DNA of 64,000 nucleotides from Oleispirillum sp963678075 (GCA_963678075.2 CAXXPK010000007.1:372001-436000), one strand, 5' to 3'; shown: positions 1-10,025, counted from the stretch's first letter. A program made the numbers and translations. The notes: generated from the letters alone by a model not told the origin.

Positions 1-497
1 CCTTGAAGGCCCTGCCCGACGGCATCAAGTCCCGCCTGCGGGTCAGCCAACAGTGCCGCCCGGCCGATATCGAACAGGCCCGCGCCGTCTATGACGGCAG
101 CGGCATCGCGGTGGATCTGAAAAGCTTTTTCGACGATGTGCCGGAACGGTTGGGCCGCGCCCATCTGGTGATCGCCCGCTCCGGCGCCTCGACCGTCGCC
201 GAGTTGACCGCCGCCGGGCGCGCCGCGATCCTGATCCCCTATCCGCACGCCATCGACAACCACCAGACCGCCAACGCCCACGCCGTTACCGAAAGCGGCG
301 GCGCCTGGCTGATGCCGCAAGACGTTTTTACCTCGGAAGCCCTGGCCGCGCGCCTGGAAAGCCTGTTCTCGCAGCCCCACGCCCTCGAACACGCCGCCGC
401 CTGCGCGCGCGCCGCCGGACGCCCCGACGCGGCGGCGCGATTGGCCGATCTGGTCATCGCCCTGTTGCCTAACGCCCCGCAGGAGTCCCCGTCATGA
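1..497 (+). CDS. murG: MurG (lipid II synthase), C-terminal part
   Basis: C-terminal part of undecaprenyl-PP-MurNAc-pentapeptide:UDP-GlcNAc GlcNAc transferase, which makes lipid II on the inner face of the cytoplasmic membrane. The 5' end lies outside the window. Visible are the UDP-GlcNAc-binding segment SGASTVAEL and the PYPHAIDNHQTANA stretch typical of the C-terminal GT-B domain. The stop overlaps the murC start (ATGA), so the two are translationally coupled in the division/cell-wall operon. The frame enters at base 3; the true start is not visible. Confidence 0.93.
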   Translation, partial: LKALPDGIKSRLRVSQQCRPADIEQARAVYDGSGIAVDLKSFFDDVPERLGRAHLVIARSGASTVAELTAAGRAAILIPYPHAIDNHQTANAHAVTESGGAWLMPQDVFTSEALAARLESLFSQPHALEHAAACARAAGRPDAAARLADLVIALLPNAPQESPS

Positions 498-1927
498 GAT
501 CCCTTCCGCTGGACTTCGGCATCCTGCACTTCGTCGGCATCGGCGGCATCGGCATGAGCGGCATCGCCGAGGTGCTGCACAACCTGGGTTATCGCGTCCA
601 GGGCTCCGATTTGGCCGACAACGCCAACGCGCGGCACCTGCGCAAGATGCATATCCAGGTGTTCGTCGGACACGCCGCCGATCACCTGGGCGAGGCCCGC
701 GCCGTGGTCATTTCCTCCGCCATCAAGGCCGACAACCCCGAGGTCAGGGAAGCACGGGCGCGCTCCATCCCGGTGGTCCGCCGCGCCGACATGCTGGCCG
801 AACTGATGCGCCTGAAATGGGCGGTGGCGGTCGGCGGCACCCATGGCAAGACCACCACCACCTCGATGATCGCCAACCTGCTGGTCGCCGCCGACCTGGA
901 CCCCACCATCATCAACGGCGGCATCATCAACGCCCTTGGCACCAACGCGCGCCTGGGCGGCGGCGAATGGATCGTGGTCGAAGCCGACGAAAGCGACGGC
1001 ACCTTCACCAAACTGCCCGCGACCATCGCCGTGGTCACCAACATCGACCCCGAGCACCTGGATTTCTATGGCGATTTCGAAACCGCCAAGGCCGCCTTCA
1101 AGACCTTCGTCGAAAACGTACCCTTCTATGGCTTCGCGGTGCTGTGCGTCGATCATCCCGAGGTGCAGGCCCTGATCCCGCAAGTCTCCGACCGCCGCCT
1201 CGTCACCTATGGCTTCTCGCCGCAAGCCGACGTACGCGGCGTCAACCTTGGCTTCGATGCCAGCGGCGCGCATTTCGACGTGGTGATCTCGGACCGCCGG
1301 GACGGCTCCGTCACCACCTTGACCGGCCTCTCCATCACCATGCACGGCGAGCACAACGTGCTGAACGCCCTCGCCGCCGTCGCGGTCGGCCACCAGATGA
1401 AGATCGACGCCGAACGCATCCGTGGCGCCCTGTCCGGCTTCAGCGGGGTGAAGCGCCGCTTCACCCGGACCGGCGTGGTGAACGGCGTGACCATCGTCGA
1501 TGACTACGGCCATCACCCGGTGGAGATCGCTGCGGCGCTGAAGGCGGCGCGCCAGGTGGCGGGAGAAGCGCAGGTGATCGCGGTGATCCAGCCGCATCGC
1601 TATACCCGCCTGCACAATCTGTTCACCAATTTCTGCGCCTGCCTGTCCGCCGCCGACCGGGTGATCATCGCCGACGTCTACGCGGCGGGCGAAGCCCCGA
1701 TCGAGGGAGCCAGCCGCGACAATCTGGTCGAAGCCCTGCGCGCCCGCGGCCACCGCCACGCCGACCCCCTGGAAAGCCCGGAGACCCTGGCGCCGATGAT
1801 CCTGGACGCGGCAAAACCGGGGGATCTGGTGATCTGCCTGGGCGCGGGCAGCATCAGCCAGTGGGCGAATGCCCTGCCCGCCCAGTTGGAAGCCCTGAAG
1901 TCGCCCGCCGAGGGAGGCACCGCATGA
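494..1927 (+). CDS. murC: UDP-N-acetylmuramate--L-alanine ligase
   Basis: Mur ligase that adds L-Ala to UDP-MurNAc in the cytoplasm, using ATP. The protein has 477 residues, normal for MurC. The N-terminal Rossmann-like GIGGIGMSG lies near residues 15-23 and the ATP-binding P-loop GTHGKT at 115-120, followed by the central ligase domain with EADESDGTF. The start ATG overlaps the murG stop and the stop overlaps the murB ATG, so expression is operonic. No lesions seen. Confidence 0.97.
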   Translation: MRSLPLDFGILHFVGIGGIGMSGIAEVLHNLGYRVQGSDLADNANARHLRKMHIQVFVGHAADHLGEARAVVISSAIKADNPEVREARARSIPVVRRADMLAELMRLKWAVAVGGTHGKTTTTSMIANLLVAADLDPTIINGGIINALGTNARLGGGEWIVVEADESDGTFTKLPATIAVVTNIDPEHLDFYGDFETAKAAFKTFVENVPFYGFAVLCVDHPEVQALIPQVSDRRLVTYGFSPQADVRGVNLGFDASGAHFDVVISDRRDGSVTTLTGLSITMHGEHNVLNALAAVAVGHQMKIDAERIRGALSGFSGVKRRFTRTGVVNGVTIVDDYGHHPVEIAAALKAARQVAGEAQVIAVIQPHRYTRLHNLFTNFCACLSAADRVIIADVYAAGEAPIEGASRDNLVEALRARGHRHADPLESPETLAPMILDAAKPGDLVICLGAGSISQWANALPAQLEALKSPAEGGTA

Positions 1928-2859
1928 ACGCCGCCTGCCGCATCGTTTCCCTTGCCAACCGGCTGCCTCCGGTGCGCGGTCGTTTAAGCTTCGACATGCC
2001 TCTGGCTCCGGTCACCTGGCTGGGGGTCGGCGGCCCCGCCGACGTTTTGTTCAAGCCCGCCGACATCGCCGATTTGGTAGATTTCCTGGCGGCCAAGCCC
2101 GACGACCTGGCGGTGACGGTGCTGGGGGTGGGGTCCAATCTTCTGGTCCGCGACGGCGGTCTGCGCGGTGTGGTGGTGCGTCTGGGCAGGGCCTTCGCCG
2201 AGGTGACGACGGATGGCGCGCGGGTACGCTGCGGCGCGGCGGCACTGGATGCCTCGGTGGCGCGGACGGCGCAACGGGCCGGCCTTGAAGGGCTGGAATT
2301 CCTTTCGGGCATTCCCGGCACGGTGGGCGGCGCGATCATCATGAATGCCGGCGCCTATGGCCGCGAAATCAAGGATGTGCTGGTCAAGGCGGTGCTTCTG
2401 GATCCATCGGGCTTCCGCCATTGCCTGACCGCCGACGATCTGGGCTTGGCCTATCGCCATTCCGAGATTCCCGAGGACTGGATCATTGTCGAGGCAACCT
2501 TCGCGGGCCATCCCGGCACCCCTGCCGCGATCGCCGCGCGGATGGAGGAAATCCGCCTCTCGCGCGAGGAAAGCCAGCCGATGCGCACCCGCACCGGCGG
2601 CTCCACCTTCGCCAATCCTCCCGGCGCCAAGGCATGGGAACTGATAGATAAGGCGGGCTGCCGCGGTCTGAAGAAGGGCGGCGCCATGGTTTCGGACAAG
2701 CACTGCAACTTCCTGCTAAACGTCGGCGGCGCCACCGCCCGCGACATCGAGGAGCTGGGCGAGGAAGTCCGCCGCCGGGTCAAGGAAACCTCCGGCATCG
2801 ACCTCGCCTGGGAAATCCGCCGCATCGGCGAGCCCCTATCGGAAGGAACCGCGTCATGA
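1924..2859 (+). CDS. murB: UDP-N-acetylenolpyruvoylglucosamine reductase
   Basis: FAD- and NADPH-dependent reductase completing UDP-MurNAc synthesis. The start chosen is the ATG overlapping the murC stop (ATGA), giving 311 residues; an upstream in-frame start would extend into murC. FAD-binding motif GVGSNLLVRDGG and the C-terminal GGSTFANP, which carries the catalytic serine, are visible, as is a YRHSEIP segment. It overlaps ddlB by four bases. Confidence 0.96.
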   Translation: MNAACRIVSLANRLPPVRGRLSFDMPLAPVTWLGVGGPADVLFKPADIADLVDFLAAKPDDLAVTVLGVGSNLLVRDGGLRGVVVRLGRAFAEVTTDGARVRCGAAALDASVARTAQRAGLEGLEFLSGIPGTVGGAIIMNAGAYGREIKDVLVKAVLLDPSGFRHCLTADDLGLAYRHSEIPEDWIIVEATFAGHPGTPAAIAARMEEIRLSREESQPMRTRTGGSTFANPPGAKAWELIDKAGCRGLKKGGAMVSDKHCNFLLNVGGATARDIEELGEEVRRRVKETSGIDLAWEIRRIGEPLSEGTAS

Positions 2860-3776
2860 GCAAGCACGTCACTGTCCTGATGGGGGGATTTTCGGCCGAG
2901 CGCGAGGTCAGCCTGACCAGCGGCAAGGCCTGCGCCGAAGCCCTGGCCAAGGCGGGATACCGGGTTTCCACCCTGGACCTGCCGCGCAACGTGCGGGCCA
3001 TCGTCGCGGGGATTCCGGCGGACACCGACGTGGTCTTCAACGCCCTCCACGGTCGCTTCGGCGAAGACGGCTGCATCCAGGGGATTCTGGATATCATGGC
3101 CACCCCCTACACCCACTCCGGTCGTTTGGCCTCGGCCCTGGCAATGGACAAACCGATGTCCAAGCACGCCTTCTCCGCCGCCGGGATTCCGGTGGCGGCG
3201 GACCGGCTGGTTGACCGCGAGACCCTGAATGCGGGCGACCCGATGCCGCGTCCCTATGTGGTGAAGCCCTTCAACGAAGGCTCCAGCGTCGGCGTCAAGA
3301 TCGTCCGCCATGGCGACAGCCTGCAACCCTACACCGTCGAGTCCTGGCCCTACGGCGCGCAAGCGATGGTCGAGGAATACGTGCCGGGCCGCGAGGTCAC
3401 CGTCGCGGTACTGGGCGACCGCGCCCTGGGCGTCACCGAGATCCGCCCGGCGGAAGGGTTCTACGACTACGCCGCGAAATACACCGAGGGCAAGGCCACC
3501 CACATCTGTCCCGCGCCCCTGACGCCGGAAATGACCGCCCACGTTCTCGACCTGGCGGTACGCGCCCATGTGGCGCTGGGCTGCCGAGGGGCCGGCCGAT
3601 CCGATTTCCGTATCGACGAAACCGACCCCCGGCATCCACGGGTGGTGATTCTGGAAGTCAACACCCAGCCCGGCATGACGCCCTTGTCGCTGGTACCGAA
3701 ACTGGCCTCCCACGCGGGAATCAGCTTCGAGGACTTGGTGTCCTGGATGGTGGAGAACGCGCAATGCGACGGCTGA
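2856..3776 (+). CDS. ddlB: D-alanine--D-alanine ligase
   Basis: ATP-grasp ligase making the D-Ala-D-Ala dipeptide for the peptidoglycan stem. It has 306 residues, normal length. Visible family segments are LMGGFSAEREVSL at the N-terminus, VFNALHGRFGEDG, VKPFNEGSSVGV and a C-terminal EVNTQPGMTPLS with metal-binding Glu and Asn. The start overlaps the murB stop, and the last 13 bases overlap ftsQ. Assigned as the ddlB copy because of its position in the division cluster. Confidence 0.96.
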   Translation: MSKHVTVLMGGFSAEREVSLTSGKACAEALAKAGYRVSTLDLPRNVRAIVAGIPADTDVVFNALHGRFGEDGCIQGILDIMATPYTHSGRLASALAMDKPMSKHAFSAAGIPVAADRLVDRETLNAGDPMPRPYVVKPFNEGSSVGVKIVRHGDSLQPYTVESWPYGAQAMVEEYVPGREVTVAVLGDRALGVTEIRPAEGFYDYAAKYTEGKATHICPAPLTPEMTAHVLDLAVRAHVALGCRGAGRSDFRIDETDPRHPRVVILEVNTQPGMTPLSLVPKLASHAGISFEDLVSWMVENAQCDG

Positions 3777-4663
3777 CGCCGACCCTGTCCGACCGTCCGC
3801 GCCGTGCCTCGCCGCAAAAACGCGGCACGACACGGTCGCAACGCATGGCTCCGGTCTGGCGGCGGCGGCTTTCCATCGCCGGTCTGGCGGCGGCGCTGTC
3901 GGCGGGATTGAGCCTGGCCGTCTTCATCGGCGTCTCCGACAAACCGGCACAGGCCTGGCGGGCTGCCCGGACCCAGGCGCTGCAATGGACGGCGCGCGGC
4001 GGATTGACGGTCTCCGACATCCAGGCCGTCGGTCGCCACAACACCCACGGCGAAGACCTGTTGCGGGCGCTGGGGGTATCGGCGCGGACCCCGATCCTCG
4101 GCCTTGACTTGGTGGACGCCAAACGCCGCGTCGAATCCCTGCCCTGGGTGGCAAGCGCCGAGGTCGAACGCCGCCTGCCGCACACCCTGCGCATCGTCAT
4201 CACCGAACGCGTGCCGATCGCGATTTCGCAAACCAACGACCGCTCGGCTCTGATCGACGCCGGCGGCACCGAAATCGTGCCGATTTCCATACGTTCCTCT
4301 GATTTGCCGATTGTTACCGGACGCGGCGCGGCGGAAAACGTCGCGGCGCTGCTGTCCGACCTGGCGCCGTTCCCCGAGATCGCCGCGCGGGTTAAGGCGG
4401 CGGTGCGGGTCGGCGACCGGCGCTGGAACCTGAAGCTCGACTCCGTCGAAACCGGTATCGAAATCCGCCTCCCGGAAACCGATGCCGCCGCCGCGTGGGG
4501 ACGCTTAGCCGAATTAGAACGCAAGCACCGCCTGCTGTCGCGCGACGTCGCGATGATCGACCTGCGCCTGCCCGATCGCTTGGTGGTGCGCCTTGCCAAC
4601 GGCAAGACGCTGCCGCCCGCCAACCTGGGGCAGGGCCGCGGCAAGGGAGGGCAGAGCGCATGA
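3764..4663 (+). CDS. ftsQ: Cell division protein FtsQ
   Basis: Bitopic divisome protein linking early and late division proteins (FtsB/FtsL complex). The 299-residue protein has a basic cytoplasmic N-terminus of about 35 residues, one membrane segment near residues 36-55, and a periplasmic part with a POTRA-like region (LTVSDIQAVGRHNTHGEDLLRALG) and the conserved ESLPWVASAEVERRLPHTL stretch. It overlaps ddlB (13 bases) and ftsA (ATGA). Confidence 0.94.
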   Translation: MRRLTPTLSDRPRRASPQKRGTTRSQRMAPVWRRRLSIAGLAAALSAGLSLAVFIGVSDKPAQAWRAARTQALQWTARGGLTVSDIQAVGRHNTHGEDLLRALGVSARTPILGLDLVDAKRRVESLPWVASAEVERRLPHTLRIVITERVPIAISQTNDRSALIDAGGTEIVPISIRSSDLPIVTGRGAAENVAALLSDLAPFPEIAARVKAAVRVGDRRWNLKLDSVETGIEIRLPETDAAAAWGRLAELERKHRLLSRDVAMIDLRLPDRLVVRLANGKTLPPANLGQGRGKGGQSA

Positions 4664-5967
4664 CCGCGACCGAGAACACCCGCCGCGATATTCTTGCCGC
4701 CCTCGACATCGGCTCGACCAAGGTCACCTGCTTCATCGCCCAGAGCGAGGGAACGGGAAACATGCGCGTGCTGGGGATCGGAACCTATCGTTCCAGCGGC
4801 CTGAAACACGGCGTGGTGGTCGATATGGACGCCACCGAAACCGCCGTCAGCAACGCCGTCGATACCGCAGAGCAAATGGCCGGAACCCGTATCGAACGGG
4901 TCATCCTAGGGGTTTCCGGCGCGCAGATCCGTTCGCACCGTCTGAACGCCGAGGTTTCGGTCGCCGGACACGCGATTCAGGCGACCGACGTGGTCCGCGT
5001 CATCGACAGCGCCACCGCCGCCCTGCGCGAGGCCGAGGAAAAGGCGGGGATCGATTCCGTGCCGATCCACCGTATTCCGGTCGGCTTCGCGGTCGATGGT
5101 GGCGCCGGGGTCAAGGATCCGACCGGCATGTTCGGCGAGACCCTGGCCGTTGACGTGCTGCTGGCGACCGCCGCGCCCGGCCCCATGCGCAACCTGGAAA
5201 ACGCGATTTCCCGCTGCCATTTGGGGGTCGAGTCCCTGGCTGTATCGGCCTATGCCTCCGGCCTGGCCTGTTTGGTCGATGATGAACGCGACCTGGGAGT
5301 CACCGTCATCGACATGGGCGGCGGCACCACCTCGATCGCGGTGTTCCTGGACGGCTATGTGGTGCATGTGGGGGTGCTGCCGATCGGCGGCCAGCACGTC
5401 ACCAACGACATCGCCCGCGGTCTTTCGACGCCGGTCGCCTCGGCCGAACGACTGAAGACACTCTACGGCCACGCTATGCACGCGCCAACCGCCGACCGCG
5501 AGCTTTTGGACGTGCCGCTGATCGGCGAGGACGAGGAAGGGCAAGTCAATCAGGTGCCGCGTTCGATGCTGACCCAGATCATCCGCCCGCGTCTGGAAGA
5601 GACCTTCGAACTGGTACGCAATCACCTGGAAACCGCCGGACTGTTCAACGTCGCCGGGCGCCGCGTGGTGTTGACCGGCGGCGCCAGCCAGATGAACGGC
5701 GCACGCGACGTCGCCACCGAGATTCTGCAACGCCAGGTCCGCCTGGGCCGCCCGCTTGGCCTGAAGGGAATGGCGGATGCCGCCGCCGGACCGGGCTTTG
5801 CCACCTGCGCCGGATTGTTGCGCAACGGAATGATTAGCCTGCCGTTCGATCGAGGGCTTGAGCGTTTTCGCAAGCCTTTCGCCACCGGCGACGCCACGGC
5901 GCCACGCGCGCCGCGCGTCGCCAGCCGTCTAGGGAGACTAGGACAATGGTTTCGACAGAATTTCTGA
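4660..5967 (+). CDS. ftsA: Cell division protein FtsA
   Basis: Actin-like ATPase that tethers FtsZ to the membrane and recruits later division proteins. The start is the ATG overlapping the ftsQ stop, giving 435 residues. ATPase signatures are visible: ALDIGSTKVTCFIA near the N-terminus, VIDMGGGTTSIAVF in the middle and LTGGASQMNG near residue 340. The C-terminus GRLGQWFRQNF looks like the amphipathic membrane-targeting helix. Confidence 0.97.
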   Translation: MTATENTRRDILAALDIGSTKVTCFIAQSEGTGNMRVLGIGTYRSSGLKHGVVVDMDATETAVSNAVDTAEQMAGTRIERVILGVSGAQIRSHRLNAEVSVAGHAIQATDVVRVIDSATAALREAEEKAGIDSVPIHRIPVGFAVDGGAGVKDPTGMFGETLAVDVLLATAAPGPMRNLENAISRCHLGVESLAVSAYASGLACLVDDERDLGVTVIDMGGGTTSIAVFLDGYVVHVGVLPIGGQHVTNDIARGLSTPVASAERLKTLYGHAMHAPTADRELLDVPLIGEDEEGQVNQVPRSMLTQIIRPRLEETFELVRNHLETAGLFNVAGRRVVLTGGASQMNGARDVATEILQRQVRLGRPLGLKGMADAAAGPGFATCAGLLRNGMISLPFDRGLERFRKPFATGDATAPRAPRVASRLGRLGQWFRQNF

Positions 5968-6101
5968 ACCTGCCGCCGGGCGCGCCCGGGGCCGACGCCG
6001 GCCCCCTGACGCTCGCCGATCTTCTTGCTGACGACACCGCGTCTTTAGCTAACTCTTCACCTTTAACTTCGTATTCTTCAAGCATTCATGCGGAGGCCAC
6101 C

Positions 6102-7631
6102 ATGGCAATCAACCTCGGACTGCCCCAAGGGGAAGCCCCCCTGCTAAAACCCCGGATTCTCGTGATCGGCGTTGGCGGGGCCGGCGGCAACGCCGTCAAC
6201 AACATGATCCAATCCGACCTTGAAGGCGTCGACTTCCTGGTCACCAACACCGATGCGCAGGCGCTTTCGACCTCGAAGAGCCCGCGCACCATCCAGTTGG
6301 GCGCCGCCGTGACGCAAGGCCTGGGCGCGGGCGCCCGTCCCGACGTCGGACGCCGCGCCGCCGAGGAAAGCCTGGAAGACATCATCAAGGAACTGCAAGG
6401 CACCAACATGGCCTTCATCACCGCGGGCATGGGCGGTGGCACCGGCACCGGCGCGGCGCCGGTGATCGCCTCCGCCGCGCGGGAACTCGGCATTCTGACG
6501 GTGGGCGTAGTCACCAAGCCCTTCGATTTCGAGGGCATCCACCGCCGCCGTCTGGCCGACAAGGGGATCGAGGAACTGTCGCAGTTCGTCGATACCCTGA
6601 TCGTCATCCCCAATCAGAACCTGTTCCGCGTCGCCACCGAAAAGACCACCTTCGCCGATGCCTTCAAGATGGCCGACGACGTCTTGCACTCGGGCGTGCG
6701 CAGCGTCACCGACCTGATGATCATGCCCGGCCTGATCAACCTGGATTTCGCCGACGTGCGCACCGTGATGAACGGCATGGGTAAGGCGATGATGGGAACC
6801 GGCGAGGCCGAGGGCGAGGATCGCGGCGTGCGCGCCGCCGAACTGGCGATCGCCAACCCGCTTCTGGACGACACCTCGATGGCCGGAGCGAAGGGCGTCC
6901 TGATCAACATCACCGGCGGCCCCGACCTTGGCCTTTACGAGGCCGATGAAGCCGCCAATCGCATCCGCTCGGAAGTGGACGAGGACGCCAACATCATCTT
7001 CGGCTCGTGCTTCGACGAACGCCTGACCGGCAAGATCCGCGTCTCGGTGGTGGCCACCGGCATCGGCGGCGCCGTCTCGACGCATCTGAACGAACCCGCG
7101 CAGTTGGCCTCGACCCTGGTCGTGCCGACCCCGGCGCCGTTGCCGCCGACCCCGCCATCGGGAGGCCCGAAGGGCCCCGCCCCGGAAAAACCCAGCTTCG
7201 ATCCGCTTGGCCTGTCGTTGTTCGACCGGCCTCCGGCCCCGACCGCTCCGGTCGCCCCGGCCCCCGCCGTGCAACTGGACGCCTTCATCCCCAGCGCGCC
7301 GGTGGCCCCGGAAGACATGGCCCCGGTCGAGTCGATCAAGGCAGAACCGATGATCGACGACGAACCCAGGCTCGACCCGCTGCCGCGCGCCGAAATCGAA
7401 CCGGAAGCCGACAACGTGGTTCGTCCGTCGCGCCGCTGGGCCCTGTGGGGCGGCGCCAACGCGACCAAGACGGAAACGCCGCACGCGACCGAGACCCCAA
7501 GGCTGGCGGCCCGCGACGAGGCTCCGTCCGAACGGCTCGATCTTGAAGCCGACGATCGTTCCACTCTGTCGGTGTCCCTGGATCCGCAGATAGACAACAT
7601 CCCCGCCTTCCTGCGGCGGCAGGCGAACTGA
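6102..7631 (+). CDS. ftsZ: Cell division GTPase FtsZ
   Basis: Tubulin-like GTPase forming the Z ring. The start ATG at 6102 is chosen for its GGAGG at good spacing; the frame is open further upstream but that would overlap ftsA. The protein has 509 residues. The GTP-binding GGAGGNAV lies near residues 25-32 and the tubulin signature GGGTGTG at 111-117, followed by a long Pro/Ala-rich linker and the terminal peptide IPAFLRRQAN, the alphaproteobacterial form that binds FtsA and other partners. A 134-bp AT-richer gap after ftsA may hold a separate promoter. Confidence 0.98.
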   Translation: MAINLGLPQGEAPLLKPRILVIGVGGAGGNAVNNMIQSDLEGVDFLVTNTDAQALSTSKSPRTIQLGAAVTQGLGAGARPDVGRRAAEESLEDIIKELQGTNMAFITAGMGGGTGTGAAPVIASAARELGILTVGVVTKPFDFEGIHRRRLADKGIEELSQFVDTLIVIPNQNLFRVATEKTTFADAFKMADDVLHSGVRSVTDLMIMPGLINLDFADVRTVMNGMGKAMMGTGEAEGEDRGVRAAELAIANPLLDDTSMAGAKGVLINITGGPDLGLYEADEAANRIRSEVDEDANIIFGSCFDERLTGKIRVSVVATGIGGAVSTHLNEPAQLASTLVVPTPAPLPPTPPSGGPKGPAPEKPSFDPLGLSLFDRPPAPTAPVAPAPAVQLDAFIPSAPVAPEDMAPVESIKAEPMIDDEPRLDPLPRAEIEPEADNVVRPSRRWALWGGANATKTETPHATETPRLAARDEAPSERLDLEADDRSTLSVSLDPQIDNIPAFLRRQAN

Positions 7632-8021
7632 TCCCGACCCGCCGCCGGAGACTCCTCGCGAGCCTCCGGCGACGCCGCCCACCCCAACATGCGGTGGGCG
7701 GCTCGGAAACGAAACACCGCGCATGGTGTTCGTACCCCCGCGCCACCCCCCGTCAGGACTGTGAGCCGCTTCACATACCCCAATGATTCCTCACGATTTT
7801 TTCCGCTTTTTTCGTGTAACAATCGGTAACAATCATTGATTTGAGGACATGACGGACCACTGCTAAAACTCTCATGGTTCCAATGAGAGGCACGAACGGC
7901 CCCGCGCCTGCAACCTGGAACCCTCGGGGCCACATTGACGGCGCCCTTGTTTTCCTGTCGCGCCGGTGACCGCCCGGAAGGGCCGGTTGTTTCAAGTTCC
8001 CTGTGGGAAAGTCCGCACGCC
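7632..8021. other. Intergenic region ftsZ-lpxC
   Basis: No convincing gene. It contains an inverted repeat at about 7674-7702 with arms GCCGCCCACC and GGTGGGCGGC, which could end ftsZ transcription although no strong T-run follows. Further on is an AT-rich stretch with the direct repeat TAACAATC around 7818-7835, a plausible place for the lpxC promoter. Confidence 0.4.
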
Positions 8022-9020
8022 ATGTTCGATGCCACGCATGCCTCCGAATTTCCAGCCAAGGACCGTGACGCGGCCCGGATCGTCGCCTTCAAGCAAAAGA
8101 CCCTGAAGTCCGCCATCGGCTGCTCGGGTACCGGCCTGCACTCCGGTAAAAAGATCTCGATGACCCTGAAGCCCGCGCCGATCGGCACCGGCGTCGTGTT
8201 CAACCGCACCGATGCGGGCGATCGCGACGGCCTGATCCCGGCGCGCTTCGACACCGTGGTCGATACCCGCCTGTGTACCTGCATCGGCAATGCGTCAGGC
8301 CTGACCGTGGGAACCATCGAACACCTGATGTCGGCGATCGCCGGCATGGGCCTCGACAACCTGATCGTCGATATCGATGGCTCCGAAGTTCCGGTGATGG
8401 ACGGTTCCGCCGCGCCGTTCGTCTTTCTGATCGAATGCGCCGGCATCGTCAGGCAAGACGCGCCGCGCCGCGCCATCAAGATTTTGCAGCCGGTCAGCAT
8501 TGCCGACGGCGGCATTCTGGCCCGCCTCGACCCCGAGGACGACGGCTTCTCGATCTCCTTCGAGATCGCGTTCGCCAACCCACTGATCGGCCGCCAGAGC
8601 TTCGACATGACCTTCCCGGTGCTGGACACCGCGACCGCCAGTCCCTTCCGCGCCGAGGTTTCCTCGGCCCGCACCTTCGGCCTCCTTGAGGACGTGGAGC
8701 GCCTGAACAAGATGGGCTTGGCGCTGGGCGGGTCACTGGACAATGCCGTGGTGATCAGCGGCAACAAGGTCCTGAATGAGGAAGGCTTGCGTTTCGACGA
8801 CGAATGCGTCCGCCACAAGGCGCTGGACGCCCTGGGCGACATCTACCTTGCCGGGGCGCCGATCATCGGTCGCTTCATCGGGCAAAAGTCGGGGCATGCG
8901 CACTCCAACCAGTTGCTGCGCGCCCTCTTCGCCAACCCCGATGCATGGTGCTGGGTCGAGCTTGACGACCACCAGGCTTCGTACCAGGTCAACTGGCTGA
9001 ACCAGGCGGTTTCCGCCTGA
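8022..9020 (+). CDS. lpxC: UDP-3-O-acyl-N-acetylglucosamine deacetylase
   Basis: Zinc deacetylase catalysing the committed step of lipid A synthesis. The start at 8022 gives 332 residues, close to the usual ~300-330; the frame is open upstream to 7935. Zinc and catalytic segments visible are TIEHLMSAI with DGSEVPVMDGSA, RHKALDALGDIYLAG (metal His and Asp) and SGHAHSNQLLRAL (catalytic His). It follows ftsZ as in many proteobacteria, and a terminator-like hairpin follows the stop. Confidence 0.96.
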   Translation: MFDATHASEFPAKDRDAARIVAFKQKTLKSAIGCSGTGLHSGKKISMTLKPAPIGTGVVFNRTDAGDRDGLIPARFDTVVDTRLCTCIGNASGLTVGTIEHLMSAIAGMGLDNLIVDIDGSEVPVMDGSAAPFVFLIECAGIVRQDAPRRAIKILQPVSIADGGILARLDPEDDGFSISFEIAFANPLIGRQSFDMTFPVLDTATASPFRAEVSSARTFGLLEDVERLNKMGLALGGSLDNAVVISGNKVLNEEGLRFDDECVRHKALDALGDIYLAGAPIIGRFIGQKSGHAHSNQLLRALFANPDAWCWVELDDHQASYQVNWLNQAVSA

Positions 9021-9046
9021 GACTTCGGGCATTCAACTCCATGACG

Positions 9047-9078
9047 CGGGAGGCTGACAAAGCCTCCCGTTTTGCTTT
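9047..9078 (+). terminator. Rho-independent terminator after lpxC
   Basis: Nine-base stem CGGGAGGCT / AGCCTCCCG around a short loop, followed by GTTTTGCTTT. It lies between the lpxC stop and bamD. Confidence 0.75.
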
Positions 9079-9128
9079 ATAGTCCTGCACGAAGACGTCC
9101 GCAGCACCCCGCAAAGGATACTCCCACC

Positions 9129-9986
9129 GTGCTCCGTCAAACCCGTTCGCCCCTGTCCCGCATCGTCGCCCGGTGCTGTTTTGCGACCATCGCCCTGGCG
9201 ACGACCATCGCCCTGTCCGGCTGCGCCGGGGACGACAAGAAGGACGATTACGTCGAAAAGCCGATCGCGTCTCTTTACGACGACGCGATGTCCAAGCTCT
9301 CCGGGAAAGAATACAAGGCGGCGGCCAAATCCTTCGAGGACGTGGAACGTCAGCACCCGTATTCGACCTGGGCGGTAAAGGCGCAACTGATGGCGGCCTA
9401 CGCCTATTATCAGGGCGGCAAGTTCGACGACGCGGTCGTCGCCGCCGACCGCTTCATCGAGCTTTACCCCGCCAATTCCGACGTTCCCTACGCGTATTAT
9501 CTGCGGGCTCTCTGCTACTACGAACAGATCAGCGACGTCGCCCGCGACCAGAAAATGACGCTACTGGCCCGCGAGGCACTGAACGAAGTCGTCAAGCGCT
9601 TCCCCGACAGCGAATACACCCGCGATGCGCGGCTGAAGATCGACCTCACCACCGACCATCTGGCCGGCAAGGAAATGGAAATCGGTCGCTACTACCAACA
9701 GCACGGGGCTTGGCTGGCGGCGATCAACCGCTTCCAGGTCGTCGCCGATAAGTTTCAGACCACCACCCACGTACCGGAAGCGCTTTACCGGCTGGTCGAG
9801 ACCTATACCGAGATCGGCTTGACCAACGAGGCGAAGAAGGCGGGCGCGCTTCTGGGGCATAACTATCCCGGCTCCGACTGGTACGTGATGGCCTATCGCC
9901 TGCTTGAACCCGGCGCCAACGCCCCGATGCCCACGCCGGAAAAGAAGACCTGGGGACAACAGGCCAAGGAACTGGCGCCGTTCTAA
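9129..9986 (+). CDS. bamD: Outer-membrane assembly lipoprotein BamD
   Basis: Lipoprotein of the BAM complex that inserts beta-barrel proteins into the outer membrane. Start GTG at 9129 is chosen because AAAGGA precedes it and it yields a standard lipoprotein signal. The lipobox ALSGC puts the lipidated Cys near residue 32. The mature part is a series of TPR helices (YDDAMSKLSGKEYKAAAKSF, QLMAAYAYYQGGKFDDAV). It has 285 residues, normal for alphaproteobacterial BamD (older name ComL). Confidence 0.93.
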   Translation: MLRQTRSPLSRIVARCCFATIALATTIALSGCAGDDKKDDYVEKPIASLYDDAMSKLSGKEYKAAAKSFEDVERQHPYSTWAVKAQLMAAYAYYQGGKFDDAVVAADRFIELYPANSDVPYAYYLRALCYYEQISDVARDQKMTLLAREALNEVVKRFPDSEYTRDARLKIDLTTDHLAGKEMEIGRYYQQHGAWLAAINRFQVVADKFQTTTHVPEALYRLVETYTEIGLTNEAKKAGALLGHNYPGSDWYVMAYRLLEPGANAPMPTPEKKTWGQQAKELAPF

Positions 9987-10025
9987 GCCGCCATCCGCAA
10001 AACCGGGGGAGAGCTCGCTACCGCC

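Noticed and set aside
239..1759. 506-codon minus-strand frame opposite murC
   Set aside because: Same GC-driven shadow effect; no ribosome site, composition unlike a protein.
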